A DNA stretch of 64,000 bases from Paragyromitra xinjiangensis (GCA_038503065.1 JBCAMK010000020.1:558001-622000), one strand, 5' to 3'. Shown: positions 12,985 to 25,340, counted from the stretch's first letter. Made by a program: numbers and translations. The notes: generated by a model from the sequence alone, not told the origin.

Positions 12985-14910
12985 TCAACTCTTCCTACTC
13001 CCTCTTACAGCCGCCGCAACAGCCTGTGCAGCTCCCATTCCACTCGCAGCCCCCCCAAAACTCATCCCCAACCCCGGTCCCGCCCCAGGCTTCGACACAC
13101 TATAACTACTCGGCCTCCCCATAGGCTTCGCCAACGTAGCATCCATACTCCCCAACGTATCAGCCCCCTCCCCAGTCTTAACCCCACCAAACTTCCCAAT
13201 CCTACCCAAGCCCAACACAGACCAATAAGTATGCTCCCTCTTCTCCTTCTGCTCCCGTCCCAGCCCATCCTCACGCTCCAGTTCAGTCTCATACTCCACA
13301 CGAACCGAGACCGGAATTTGAACTATACGGTCAAGCTCCGTAACAGGACCTTGGCCATCTGGACCATCATCTACTTCCTCCCCTTCTAGCTCGTCTTCGA
13401 CCGGAAGTAGAGGCGGAACGATCTCTATAACCACCGTAGTCCAATTCCTCCCCACATCCCACACCGTACCGGTATTCACCGTCTTCTTCCCCGCCTTCCG
13501 TACTTTCCCCTGCGGCCCTGTAGCCCCCGGAGCCCCGGTTGCTCCTGCGTTCGCTAGTGCCTCATCCCACACGTCTGTGTTCGCGCCGACTTCAAAGTCA
13601 GGACATAGGATCGTGACTTCAGTCGGGAAGCGGCCGGGGGTGCGCTGTGGTGTGGCGAGAGTGACGTTGATCGGGTCGAATAGTGGGTTTGTTACCGTTA
13701 GTAGGAATTGATGTGTATTTAGTGGTGTTAGACTACTGTAAGATACAGAGTTTGGATCTAACCGGCTGATGGATAATGCAGGGATGTAGTTCATCGCGAC
13801 TAGTTTGATTCTGAACCGGGTGGTTGTTACTTTACTTTCCGGTTTGACTAGGATGTGACGACATGCTCTACAGCGTTTTGACCGTTTCGTGCGGAGGAGG
13901 GCAGCGAGTGGTCGTAGCTGTGATGTGAAGAGGGGGTGATGGGGTTGTATTATTCTCTGCTGTGAGGATGCGGTACCTGAGAAGCTGATGGTACGCATTT
14001 TATTGATGAGGGCGGATTCGTCGCGTGTGGGTTGGACGTGCTCGTATTCGTGCCAGTCGGGTTTTTGTTTTGTGGTTTGCTTGCCGACACCGAGGGAGGT
14101 GCCGAAGCCGCGTTTGCTGCCGCTGAGGGTGGAGGAGTAGATACCCATTAGGCGGGAGAGGGCTCCGGGGGAGGTGCCGAATTCGTCGGTGCCGGAGCCG
14201 GCGCGTTGGGTGGCGTAGTGGGTTTTGAGGCGGGCATACATTTCTTCTTGGGTTATGGGGGCGGTTTCGGTTGGTGCTGGGAGGGTGGGGGTTGTGCTTG
14301 AAGTGAGTGGGAAGTAGGAGTCTGTGGGCGTGGAGAAGGTGGATGTGGAGGAGGTTTGGAGTGAGGGAGGCTTGAGTTTGGCGGCTAGCTGGGCTGTGAT
14401 TGAGGTGGGTTTTTCGAAAGAGATACCGATCTCGGTGGAGGCCCAGGAACAGTGTGGGCAGAGGAGGATGTATGGTGAGGCGCTGGACTCGTCGGTGGCG
14501 GTGACGGAGAGTGAAGCAAAGCAGATAGGACAGGAGAAGCAGTTTCGTGTACATCTGTAGATACTTCATGAGACTCCGTATCTGACGATAGGGATAGGAG
14601 AAGCATACCGGTTCCCTTCAGTCTTGACTGTGGAGCTCGGTACCTCAAACAAACAGCTTGGACAGAAATAACACACTATCTCATCGTGTACACATCGTGG
14701 ACATCTTATCTGGTTACAGTCCTCGCAGTACAGTAGGTTCTCTAATGGGAACAGCGAGAAGTTCGACCGTGCAGAACCGGGATCAAAGGTCTCATCGGAT
14801 TCTTCAGGGTCGTCATTTCCGGTGGTGCCACCGGAGGAGGATTTGCTCGGTGTGATGGAGATTGAGTCGTTGCAGGGGCAAGATATGTGGATTGTGGGGA
14901 ATGACGCCAT
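12985..14910 (-). CDS. dynactin subunit 4 (p62)
   Basis: Two exons, 14910-14609 and 14554-12985, with a 54-nt intron, encoding 623 aa. p62 belongs to the pointed-end complex of dynactin, the cofactor of cytoplasmic dynein; in filamentous fungi it supports nuclear and endosome movement. Zinc-binding cysteines dominate the N-terminal third: LLYCEDCNQIRCPRC, CYFCPSC, then across the splice junction CTRNCFSCPICFASL and LLCPHCSW. A further pair occurs later (RCRACRHILVKPE). The central segment WHEYEHV, preceded by a Ser/Gly-rich linker, is also family-like. The intron is proven by restoration of the Cys-rich frame: the exon 1 frame ends shortly after the donor. The 3' half encodes a beta-rich region with a Gly/Ala-rich tail. 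Identification rests on the ordered Cys pairs and overall length, which fit fungal p62 proteins. Confidence 0.88.
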
Positions 14911-15180
14911 GGTGGGGATCGTTGAGAGCTCAGACCTGGGTTTTTTTGGAATGTCAAAGGAGAGAGCTTCAACTATTATTGTTATAGGAGCTCAATCAGT
15001 GCGTATGTATAATTCCGGGGGTGATACAGCATTGCGGGGGAGATTTCGAGATTTGGAGGTTGATTTTGTCAATGTGGGATGTCGTGGTTAGGGTGAGGCT
15101 CTGCGGCGTTACTGGTCGTACTGCACCTCTTGGCGTTTCTGTCTGTTGCCCCACTACTCTGCACTCTACAACTACAACCT

Positions 15181-15212
15181 TCTCCTCCTCCTCCTCCTCC
15201 TCCTCCTCTCCC
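15181..15212. repeat. (CTC)n microsatellite
   Basis: About ten CTC triplets, 270-300 bp upstream of the p62 start on the opposite strand. Confidence 0.85.
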
Positions 15213-17249
15213 ACATTCAACAACCAACATCAACGACAAAAGCTTCATAAGAAAGCACCTAAGCAAAACCGAAAGACATTGAGCGAAGATCATTTCTAAA
15301 CTATCTCATTGATCCGAAGCCATCCAAGCAAAACATTTTAGGATTTGCACGTTCCTTATCGAATACTCGTATGCATACAGCCTCGGTATTCCCGTTCAGC
15401 GAGCCTTTGGCAGAACCATTCATCAACTTAACTATCTCCTGGCTGTCATACCAGTTCGAATTATTGAAGAGGAAAAACACCAAAAAGAAGTATCATTTTG
15501 GGGATCATCCTACCTGGCGCTTTTAGCCAACATTTGGAATGTTTGTTCCCCGGATTATTTACAGAACCGCTCATCGTAGTCAAAGAGGTAAACCCATAAC
15601 TCCTGACGATGATTTCGTCAACTAGCTAACAGTCTTAAGATTAGTATTTGTCTTCTAGTACTTCTCTGAGGACAAAGGCATTGACTGGAGCTCCCCAAAT
15701 CTCTATACTTTCCAAAAATGTTTCACGAACGACACGACAAAAGGCATGTTAGGCTATCTGTACCTTTTTAACAAGTTGTCGCCAACAAACTCTCCGAACT
15801 TACCTTAGGTAAATGAAGACATTGTAGTTGTGCCCAGTCTTGGGACGTCAATCTACTGTTTATCTGCATGCGTCTCGTCTAGGGGCATCTGCAGCATCAT
15901 ACGAACCGGTTAACGAAGATAAATACATGGGATGCAAAAGAGGATTAATTACTGCTCAGTATTTACCGCATCTCGAGGAAGAAAACAACAGAAACAGTGT
16001 GGCGTATTAAAACAACGAGGAGACAGAACAAGAACCTCCAGTCTTGCCATCAGTCTACAACATTCCGACCTTTAAACAAAGAACCTCGCACAAACACAGA
16101 AAACTCCGCGCCAGGAATTTCCATTCCTCCAGAGGCCACCGACTTATACATTAGGCACCACTCAACTTGTCTAATAATAGATGAAGATGCAAAACCTTGG
16201 CATGAGAATAGCCCGAGTTAACGAAACTAGAGTGGCAAACCATATTATCTGGGCTTACTCTAGCTTGCTGAAGCTTGAGTGGGAGGCCTATTGGAATATC
16301 GGTCATGATTGTGAATAAAATACAATAGTTATGGAAAAATAGGCTGGAGACGAGACAGATTGCAGAATATCTTATTGCAATCCCATCTTTCATCGATATT
16401 CTTCTGAGGGTATTCAGCAGTGATACATGATATTTTCCTTCTGCACTACTCTTTTTGATACATAAGTATCCGCTACTGGTCTAAACCTACGATAACCCGG
16501 CATTCAAACCTCTTGATGGAGGATTTCGGAGACCTCTAGTGCCAAGAGAGTGGAGACGAGAACAAAATCAACTTAGTTTTGAGAGAGGTGCGCTATTTGT
16601 GTACGAGCGGTGGACTCAGGGCTCCTAGAGCGGGTTTCTCGTTGACGATCGCAGTAATTTTCGAAAGGAACACGCACCCTCTCCAGTTCTCGGGTCCTCA
16701 GACTGTCAAGTTGCAGGGGACCATTGCATTCTGGTGTATCCAGGGATAATCAAGTATGAAAACGGGGTTCATGGAAGCTATTGGACAGGTCTCTGTTGTG
16801 GATACTGTCTACATGTGTAGCTCGGAATTAGCTTTATCTGCTGTTGGAATCACTAGAGCTGTGACATTCCTAGGTGTGTGAAGGCGAGGCGAGGAATATT
16901 GATGCCGCGGAAATTAAGGAGGAGTAATTCTGTCTGATATTTTTGTCAGTGATAACTTTCTCGCCTCGAGATATTCCTGGGGAAGTTGTGGTATGTAGGT
17001 GAAATCGTATCCTAACTCGGATACTGCTCTGGAGGCTCTTGTGTTACGAATCACTGAGAAAATTGCTTCGGTGTGCGGTATCAACGTGAGAAGGTGGAGA
17101 AGGTAGGTTTAGTCCTGCTTACTCGCCTTGGTATTGTGATCTTCTAACGTCGTTTCCTGGGAACTTATGAAGAAAGTATGTATTTACTCAGACGCCTTCG
17201 CATCATAGAGGCTACGAGCTCGCAGCTATTCACCAGTAGGTGATACGAT

Positions 17250-17519
17250 ATGGCTCGAGGAGGGCTTATGCATCTATTTATAAGGGATGTGACTATAGTG
17301 GAAAGGATAATTTGGTGGTTTAGGGAAGATGGCGATTGGGTGATTGGCGCATTGGCTATCTTTGGCACTGGTTGGCTTCTTGGATGGTCTTGGGTGCGAA
17401 AGATGCTGTTGACCACAATTAATCGGGGCGTTGAGCTAAAGGCTAGCTATAGACAGGCTTTGAGAACTTTCGATAGGGGGACAAATAGTACTTTGTCGTC
17501 CTCATTAGAAAGGAAATAG
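17250..17519 (+). CDS. hypothetical short membrane protein (doubtful)
   Basis: An ATG-initiated frame of 89 codons. It encodes one strong hydrophobic helix (about residues 29-48, WVIGALAIFGTGWLLGWSW) flanked by basic residues, followed by a polar tail. It is not recognised as any family. An overlapping antisense frame of similar length exists, so chance is a serious alternative. There are no supporting introns or neighbours. Confidence 0.2.
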   Translation: MARGGLMHLFIRDVTIVERIIWWFREDGDWVIGALAIFGTGWLLGWSWVRKMLLTTINRGVELKASYRQALRTFDRGTNSTLSSSLERK

Positions 17520-19127
17520 CTCATTGAACTCATCGAATTAATTTTGATTTTAAATTCTTAACATGATATGCATCATACTATCCCCGAACTACTTGAATTC
17601 TTTCCCCGAAAGGCAAACGAGAACATCCACCGTTATCTTTAGAGGGGCTTTCGACGATCGAGAATTGGCTGGGTCTAGCCCTCGCGGGATATCCTTTTTG
17701 AGTGGGAGCGTAGACGGATGCCATTTTTGTAGTACGCTGTAGACCATTGCCCATTATACGCTGTGTTCCGTGGGAGGCATATTAATAGATAAACGCTAGC
17801 ACGTGTATTTAAAAGTTCCTTAATTCTATAACTCCCTTGAAAATCTATGACGACAACTTCAGATGGGTATCATCATCTGTACTCCCATGGCCATGAATTA
17901 CATGCTTCTATTATATCGGTATCTTTCTGGTCTACGTGTGCGTATGTTCATAGAAACTTCTATTAGGATTTTATCTTCTAATAGTTATCTCTAGATCTAG
18001 GAAAGAAGGGACTTGAAGTGAGTCGTCCGAGTCGATATTTGGGTACCGATCAAAGGCACGTGCATAAGCAAAAATCTTCTTAGCGACTTATTTACAATAA
18101 TTACGGTTTTCGTGTATATACGTATATACTTTATATTAGTTAACCTAGTATTTTCCTAGCTTTGACTTTAAACAGAATCTCTGAAGAGGGGTGGTTTCGA
18201 CTAGAGGTGAGAATGGCTAGCTATATTAGCTTTATACTATTTTGCGTCAAGAATTTATTATCTACAACATATATATATGGGGCGTCAAATGTGTGAAAAC
18301 ATAATTTGTCACCGGTGGTAAAATACCAATATAAGCATACTGAATTTCAGTACTTGTGCACGCCTCTCTATCAAACTTAGTTCTCCGTACTTAAATCCTT
18401 ACTAGTGGTAAGCTAGTTTGTCGCTGGCGCCTGGTCTAAAAAAATGGCGTACTGAGACATAAAATTGAGTCAGATGCCCCAATCAAGGACGTCATACCAC
18501 TCATGAATTTTCAGTGGAGAAGTCACTGAGCCACCGAGGAGCAGTGACTTTGCCGCTGAGATGGTCTGAGGGCTCTTGTCTTGGCATGCTTTTTCTCCGC
18601 AGTTTTCAAAGTATAGAGTACTGAAGTTCGATAGGCTTGTACTGGTATTTGGCTACCGGTGAATTAGGTTTTATCCCATTTGTGCCTCCACACAACATAT
18701 AACTAAACAACGTGCCTGATTAATGCGAGAACAGAGTGTGATCTGTGCAGGATACGATAACCCCCTTCCACACTCCCCCTTTCAACTTTTCACATTCGTT
18801 TCATGATCACACGCTAAAATGTACACTGGCATCCTATAGTAATGGATTTGAGTTGAGAGGCTGCAGCTGGGAGACCTCTGATAAGAGGTGATTCACAGAG
18901 GATTAGGACTTCAACGGAACTCGAAAGGCTCGTTCTATGACTGACTATGAGGTGAATTTCGAACATTTAAGTAGTTATTTTCCTCAAATCGCATACCAAT
19001 CCTTTAGGATCTTCGCGATTGCTTGCAGGACTTCCATCTATAGACTGGTACAAAAGAGGGATATGGGATATCGATGCTAATTCTAGCTAAAGGACCTCCC
19101 GATACACCCGAATAGTATGCCATATGC

Positions 19128-19952
19128 CTAGCTACTTGCTGCTAAATTGGTCGCGTTCACCCTCGAAACCGTTAAGATTAAGGATTCCAGTTTGATCTTC
19201 TTTGAGTGAGCTCGCAGGCACGGGAGGATCGCTCGAGATTCCCTAATCCTATCAACCCACATGACCATCTGCGGATCGACTGCTCAAAAAAAGGGTTAGA
19301 CGATTGAGTGACTCGTTGATTAATTGAAAATGGTTACCGGAAACCCTAGTTACCTTTTAACAAGTGTATAACACTCGAAAGACCAAATAAGATTTGTCTA
19401 TACATTTGTAAAAGGGTTTCGCTAGCGCCCGTCGACGTCACGCTAGCGCTGCTAGTTAATGCCATCACCGCCCACGGAAGCTCGATAGTGGCCGCTAATT
19501 CGTTCAAGAGATTCAAGACATCATCCATTTCGGCACTTTTAGCTTTCTTGGCCTTAGCCTTATCCTAATATCAGTTAGCCAAAACTATCCTACTTCTCTA
19601 TTTAGGCATTTGAAATTACGCTATATAGGGTCAGCGTATGGCGTAGTGTTTTTAGAATCACCGGTTTCCAAGTCTTATCGCGTGCACTCTGATCCCCGAA
19701 AACCTTTTCAATCACTTGGACAAACCTGCCGAAGGCTTCCTCTATCCCATTGATCCTAATTTGAACCAAGATACCATGGGGCCCCTCCGGTTCCTCGTTT
19801 ACAACACCCGCTGTAGATGTCGATGTCCTAGGGGGGTTTCCGAACACTTCCAACCATTTAGTTTCCCCGAGTACCTTTAGGAGATCGTTTTGAGTACTGG
19901 TCATGAATTGAGCAAAATCCATCGCTGGGGTTTGAATCTGAGAGGAGCTCAT
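19128..19952 (-). CDS. unknown fungal protein, paralog A of a duplicated pair
   Basis: Three exons, 19952-19620, 19564-19354 and 19279-19128, encoding 231 aa. Intron 1 is 55 nt (GTAATT..GGCTAACTGATATTAG) and intron 2 is 74 nt (GTAACT..CTAACCCTTTTTTTGAGCAG). The gene structure is supported by paralog B at 22.6 kb. Both introns fall at the same places and phases (0, then 1), and all three exons match, including KTW-KPIL/GPIL in exon 1, ATIELPWA in exon 2, and ILPCLRAHSKKIKLES against ILPSLRSHSKRIRLEA in exon 3. The protein appears mostly helical and soluble, with no signal peptide and no membrane segment. Exon 2 begins with an Ala/Lys-rich stretch (DKAKAKKAKSAE) absent from B. No known domain was recognised. 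Confidence 0.7.
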
Positions 19953-22602
19953 TTGATTGAGGTGTTAAAGGATTTATGGGGTAAGTGTGAGGGTTGTGGG
20001 TGTTAGTATTTTTTACTTGAGAGGTAGGCATCGTGCTAAATATATGTTTTTGTAGAGCATGGGTAGAATAAAGAAAGATGCGCGAGATGGAGATACTTCG
20101 TTCTATGTGTTTCTCTACATTTTTGGTACCTCTTAACTCAACGGTTTGCAGCGGCAGCAGTAAGGGATGGGAACGAGCCTAACTTCTTCATGTGTGTAGC
20201 CTCTGCCTTCTAAACCTCTCTATCTTAATTCCAAAATTCTCCTTTGTTCTTTGCCGCAAAATTCGCTCCTCCGGACAAAGCTGGTCACTGATCGGTGCCT
20301 GCCGACGCAGCCATATTATTCCATTCTAAAAAAATTATTCGGCAAAGATCTAGGATGTACTAGCTATAGCTATACAGAGGCGGGACTTTAATCAGCGGAC
20401 ACATGCCGGTTTGCACCAAAATTGGGGTATTTTGGGTTAATTTTTGTCAACATCCAACAAAGAATGTTTTCTAAAACTTGATATGGTGATAGATTTTGAT
20501 CTGATTTACCCAAATATCTAGTTTTCTTTGTATTTAATTATCTCGTTGAGCACTGAAGAAATCAAGGACTGTGCGAGGTTGGTTGCATTGTCATATCCTC
20601 ACCAAAATCAAGTGATTTTAGCTCATTTCTAGCCCTCACCCACTTTCCGAGCTTACCACTCCACAGGCATCAGATCAAAAAATACTAAAAACCATAGGGA
20701 TGGATTTCACACAAGGTTTTCCCTCTACCCAAATAAGGACAACTACTGGAGGTTACCCTTACTGTACATTGTTAACTTGAAAAGTGGCTGTTTTGGTGTA
20801 AAATGGCACGCTGCAGCGGAAATTGGTGACGGTTCTCTACCACTTGCCTAACTACGTAGATCTCTTGAGATCCTAATAGTTATCATCTCACTGGCAGGTC
20901 CTGTATACTGGAATGAATTACTTGGGTTATAGGACTGGACTTGGTTAAGGGGTAGACTTACCGGAGATAACGCCTGGGGCGGGCTTTGGAATAACTAGGT
21001 GTAGACTGGGTGCTTTCTTTCCTTGCGCTATGCGTAAGCTTTTGTCTCTATTTCTGAAGGGAAAGATGCATATGTATGCGAGCGAAGTACTGCTACGCTC
21101 GCTAGAGTGCACGTGGGTAGTGGTGTGTGGGTTGTAATTGGGAGTTTGGAGATCGAAATGCAATAGCTCGCGTATTTACGTAGCAAACAAAGTGCAATTC
21201 GTATTTGTGACCTGTGTATATATCACATCTATTGAAAACCTTCTAGCTACCTAATTTCTTTACCTCAGTTTCAGCCCTCTCCGGCTCTAGGACCTTGTAT
21301 ACCCTAACTAGTACTTGAGATTCATTGTTGTGAGAAATTAATGAATGTCTGTGACTGGGGTCTGTATTAATAGTATGAACCTGAAAGGCCGGTAGGCCAT
21401 CAGATGTGACAGAAAAGATATATAAAGGGGGTGGCTATGGAGGACGTGTGTTGTGGGGAAAATGTGGGGAGGGAACATCATAAAGGCAAAACACAAAACC
21501 GAAAAATAATCCTATATCCCACGATTTTTGTACGTAAGTTAGCTGGGACAACTTGGACTGTGTCGTGAAGCACTACGGGTTGATCTAACCTTGGATGTTG
21601 CAAACCAAGTAGGCGTTAGGCTATTTACTATATGGTACTAAGTTTGCCTCCTTATCCCCTGGATCGTAGCTCTTCACGCGCCTGATTTAATACTTTGGGC
21701 TTTGGTTGCTTAATTTTTTTCTAGAGGTCTGTAAGTTAAACTTGCCAATCATAGCAGAGATAATAGGCCTCGCTCTGTCTCTGTTTATGAATTCCTAGAT
21801 GTAAAACAAAGATTTGCGGAGAGATGTGCTTGTATGCTAAGCTGAGGTGTTTCAAATTCGCTGACTGGAGTCCGTGAAAACACCCAACTACAATCCAGGG
21901 GATATGGGGTCCGGCTTAATTAGGCCAGTTTAAGAACTCTAGTAATACTAAAAGAAGAGGGTACTGTTAGTCTTCCTCGGACGCGCTGAGAAGCTGTAAA
22001 GCCTAGTCCATAAACTGCAAATGAACGCCTGCCAACGTTTTTATTCCTTACCGATGAGTATTACATTCTCAGATAAAATATACATGGTATATAAAAGGGA
22101 TATTTATGTAGGACTTGATAAACTCCCGAGTTCTTCCCCGAGGCTTACTGATTCCTATTCGCTTTAAACGGCCAAGGGTAAATTTGGCGATGATGGATGT
22201 CGGTCAACAGCTTAGCTCTGTTTTTTGGTATAGGGTAGGCCGTAGAGGCCTAGTTGCCAGCGCTTGATTGACTTATTGATTGGTTCCTTTGTTGAATATA
22301 TTTCATTAAGTATATTTACCATTTTCGGGTATGGTACTACTTCTCCTAGTTCATATAAAAAGCAATATGATCTATAGCTAATGGTTTAGCTATAGGCTCT
22401 AGTAAGATTTTAAATACTCGTCTTATAGTTAACTATAGATCGGAACTTAAAAACTCAAGCAGTTGTATTTTTTTCTTTCTAAGATTACTTGCATCGATAG
22501 CACAGGCTCTGTATTTAGACCCTTAAAGGAAAAGAAAAGGAGACTGATCCTGGCCATACGAGCCCTAGTACACTTGTGTGCCGCATCCTTAGCTTCTCCC
22601 TA
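19953..22602. other. region between the two paralogs
   Basis: About 2.65 kb without a supportable gene. The part nearest paralog A (about 20210-20370) resembles the upstream flank of paralog B (about 23580-23710): TTAATTCCAAA followed by CTCC, CTTTGT and later GGACAAAGCT / AGACAAAGCT, and GATCTAGGATGTACTAG / GAATCTAGGGTGCACTAG. The duplicated unit therefore includes promoter sequence. Confidence 0.5.
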
Positions 22603-23457
22603 CTAATTCGTCTTCACAGTTGGCCTAGGCTTCGGAAACGACTGGAATAATGCTTCTAATCTAATTCGCTTTGAATGGCTTCGCAAGCTCGGAAGGATTT
22701 CGAAACAATCGTTGACGGTATCGGCAAGCAGTTGTTCTTGCGAAGCAGCTGATCAAAAAAATCGTCAGAAGATGAGATCACTGATTTTAAGTAAATTTAA
22801 TATACTAGGGATTACTGACCATCAGGGTTCGTTTTAAGCATGATTACGATTTGTAGGAAGGTAAACGAGATTTCTTGATACATTAACAGAAGAGTACTGT
22901 TAATGCCGTCTGTGATGTCATTCAATCCCATAGCTGCCCATGGGAGTTCAATAGTGGCTATCAGTTCGTCTAAGAATTTTAACATAGTGCGCTCGGATCT
23001 AGTAGACGCTTGAGAAATCACCTATTATCAGTTAGCCAAAGTTATCCTTCACTCAGGCACCTAGAAATACTTTATGCGTAGCTAAGATGTCAACCAGACT
23101 TCCTAGAAGAATCGGCCCCCACGTTTTACCACCGACCCCGGCTTTCCCAGCCCCCGTGATAAACTCATCAAGGACTTTGATCATCCCATCGTACTTAATC
23201 CTGACCACAATACTCTCGATTCCGGATTTCTTCAGCTTCTCGATAGCGTTTTCCAGCGTGGTGTTTTGACAGCCTTCAAATAGAGCCAACAAGTGTTTCC
23301 GTGTATCATCGTCAGGCTGTTCATCATAAAAACTGACTATAAACCCGGGAAGTGCTGTTAATAAGGCTTTTTGCTCAGGAGTACTCATTAGGTTAGGATT
23401 CTGGGGGTTCGCGAAGTAGGTATAAGAGTTGTAGGTGTTGATGATATCGATTTTCAT
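22603..23457 (-). CDS. unknown fungal protein, paralog B of a duplicated pair
   Basis: Three exons, 23457-23071, 23021-22820 and 22748-22603, encoding 244 aa from the first ATG; an internal Met at residue 24 (MSTPEQKALL) could be the true start. Intron 1 is 49 nt (GTATTT..GGCTAACTGATAATAG) and intron 2 is 71 nt (GTCAGT..CTGACGATTTTTTTGATCAG). The second donor is weak, but its use is backed by paralog A: the exon 3 frame then reads EILPSLRSHSKRIRLEALF, matching A closely. Shared features are an IR/IK-hydrophobic strand near residue 85, KTWGPIL at about 112-118, LIATIELPWAAMGL in exon 2 and the His-Ser-Lys basic motif in exon 3. No signal peptide or membrane segment was seen, and no known domain. 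Orientation matches paralog A, so this is a direct (tandem) duplication. Confidence 0.7.
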
Positions 23458-24550
23458 TTGAGGGGCGGGAGTTAGTGCTAGATATATACTCTAACAAGCC
23501 ACAGATAGAATTGAAGGGAATACAAGGAGGGCTTTGTTTTTGTGCAAATTTCTATATCTTCCCAGGCATATCTTCCCTACTCCATACTTTTCTACCTTTA
23601 ATTCCAAAGCTCCCCTTTGTCCTTTCAGGCTTTCAAACTGCAGGCTCTCGGTCTTCTAGACAAAGCTTTGTATCTCGCTCATAGAATCTAGGGTGCACTA
23701 GAAGCGGCGGCAAAGGCTAGTAATAACTAGTTTGCTGCTACTTTTACAGCCTCGCAGCACCCTCAAGCTCCTAGTAGCTCTAATTCTCCAATTGGCCAGC
23801 AGCTTCTATAAGTACTAGATCTATAGACTAGAATACAATAGAGGAATATTCCGGGGGAAGCATATGAGGAATATAAGTTACCGTATCAATTACCTTTCTT
23901 GGGCCTCGCTCCCAACAACAAGCTCCTTATCTCGAGCCCGAAAGAGCAAACACACATACACACACGAATGGAATGGGAACGCTTGTTAGGGAGCGATACG
24001 CGATGCAACTTAAGATCTGGGCAGAAGAGGTACATGTATGTAGGATAGAACTAGTTTACGTGCTCAAAAAAACGGCAAGAAGGTGTGACTCGCACCCATG
24101 ATCCCTACACACTCCTACCTCTTGATTCTCCTCTTACACACCCCATTCAAGGCTTAGCATTTTTTGTGTGAAAAATATTTATCGTCGATGATCGTATACT
24201 TTAGCGGAAGAATCCATTAAACCCATATATATGTGATTAAACGTGATAGGGGATATAATTATAAACCGGAGACTTAACTTTGAGAATGTGAGCAATAGCG
24301 AAAATGAGGGAGGGAAAATGAGGGGTTAGGGTTAGTCTCGCTGCCGGCTTGTCACATGACAATCCTTCCTAAATTGGGTGTCTCTAGAGGGGTATGAAGT
24401 CGAGCCGAAAGTGATATTATATCCTTGAATTTTGTGCGCAAATTATTCGAGGTGACCTATGTTAAAATCTTAAGTCTTACTTTTATAGACACGCTTAATG
24501 AATTATCTATCTATCTTCCTACTTTTAGCGCCAGCTCAAGTCTGCATGTA

Positions 24551-24778
24551 CCGTAGAAACTGACGAGAACCGGAATGACGCTAAGACGTCTAAACAGAGT
24601 GTGGCTGGGAAATCTTACTGAGAACGGTCCGGCAGCATAGGTTTATGCTACTCACTATACCGGTTGAAGAGGTTTCTTTATTTTTTCGAGGATAAAAATG
24701 TACTTATATGAGTGAGTCACGCCGCCACTTCTTATTTCAGCCTCTTAGCGCTATTCCGGTCCTCGTCAATTTCTACGG
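24551..24778. mobile_element. MITE copy 1, 228 bp, TA target duplication
   Basis: Bounded by TA on both sides (24549-24550 and 24779-24780). The ends are inverted repeats of about 38 bp: left CCGTAGAAACTGACGAGAAC..., right the complement of ...CTCGTCAATTTCTACGG. It is nearly identical in length and sequence to the copy at 25019. A TA duplication is typical of Tc1/mariner-derived MITEs. There is no coding capacity. Confidence 0.85.
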
Positions 24779-25018
24779 TAGCTTACGACAGCGAGTGAGA
24801 GGTTATGATGCTTTGAATTAGCCAGACCTATACCCTGTAGGCAAAAAAAACCCCCCGAATTAAGCACAACTCCAACCTGTCTCGTTCCTAGCCTATTTTT
24901 CCATAATTATTGTATTTTATTCGCGATTATGTTTTGCTTAGAGATGCGTGACGCACGAACCTTAGCGCCGAGCATAAGTCTAGGCACAAGGCAGACCTTT
25001 AATCTATATATCTATATA

Positions 25019-25246
25019 CCGCAGAAATTGACGAGAACCGGAATGACTCTAAGACGTCTAAACAGAGTGTGGCTGGGAGATCTTACTGAGAATGGTTTGG
25101 CAGCATAGGTTTTTGCTACTCACTATACTAGTTGAGGAGATTTCTTTATTTTTTTGAAGATAAAAATGTACTTATATGAGTGAGTCACACCGCCACTTCT
25201 TATTTCAACCTCTTAGCGCTATTCCGGTTCTCGTCAATTTCTACGG
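25019..25246. mobile_element. MITE copy 2, 228 bp, TA target duplication
   Basis: Same orientation and same length as copy 1, starting 240 bp after copy 1 ends, with TA at 25017-25018 and 25247-25248. Interior landmarks are shared: CTAAGACGTCTAAACAGAGT and ACTTATATGAGTGAGTCAC. The differences between copies are mostly C/T and G/A transitions (ACGG/ATGG, CCGG/TTGG, ATACCGGTTG/ATACTAGTTG), which could reflect RIP-like or deamination mutation. Confidence 0.85.
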
Positions 25247-25340
25247 TATATAAAATAAGGAAAACGGCAGAAACTTGGGGTTACCCTGCTAAACCATGTT
25301 CATAATGTACATGTATGTAATTGATTTTCTCCCTCCCAAC

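Larger units (their letters stand above)
14911..19127. other. gene-poor intergenic stretch
   Basis: Starts with the p62 promoter region, which contains a (CTC)n tract at 15181-15212. Several open frames of 60-90 codons follow (for example an ATG-less frame near 15309-15582), but none shows a domain or a convincing splice partner. One possible short gene at 17250-17519 is listed separately. Confidence 0.35.

Noticed and set aside
15309..15582. About 90-codon open frame without a Met, ending in a polar/aromatic stretch
   Set aside because: No start codon, no splice signals tying it to another exon, and no family resemblance.
24319..24340. TTAGGGTTAG telomere-like string
   Set aside because: Less than two repeat units, and it occurs inside ordinary AT-rich DNA.
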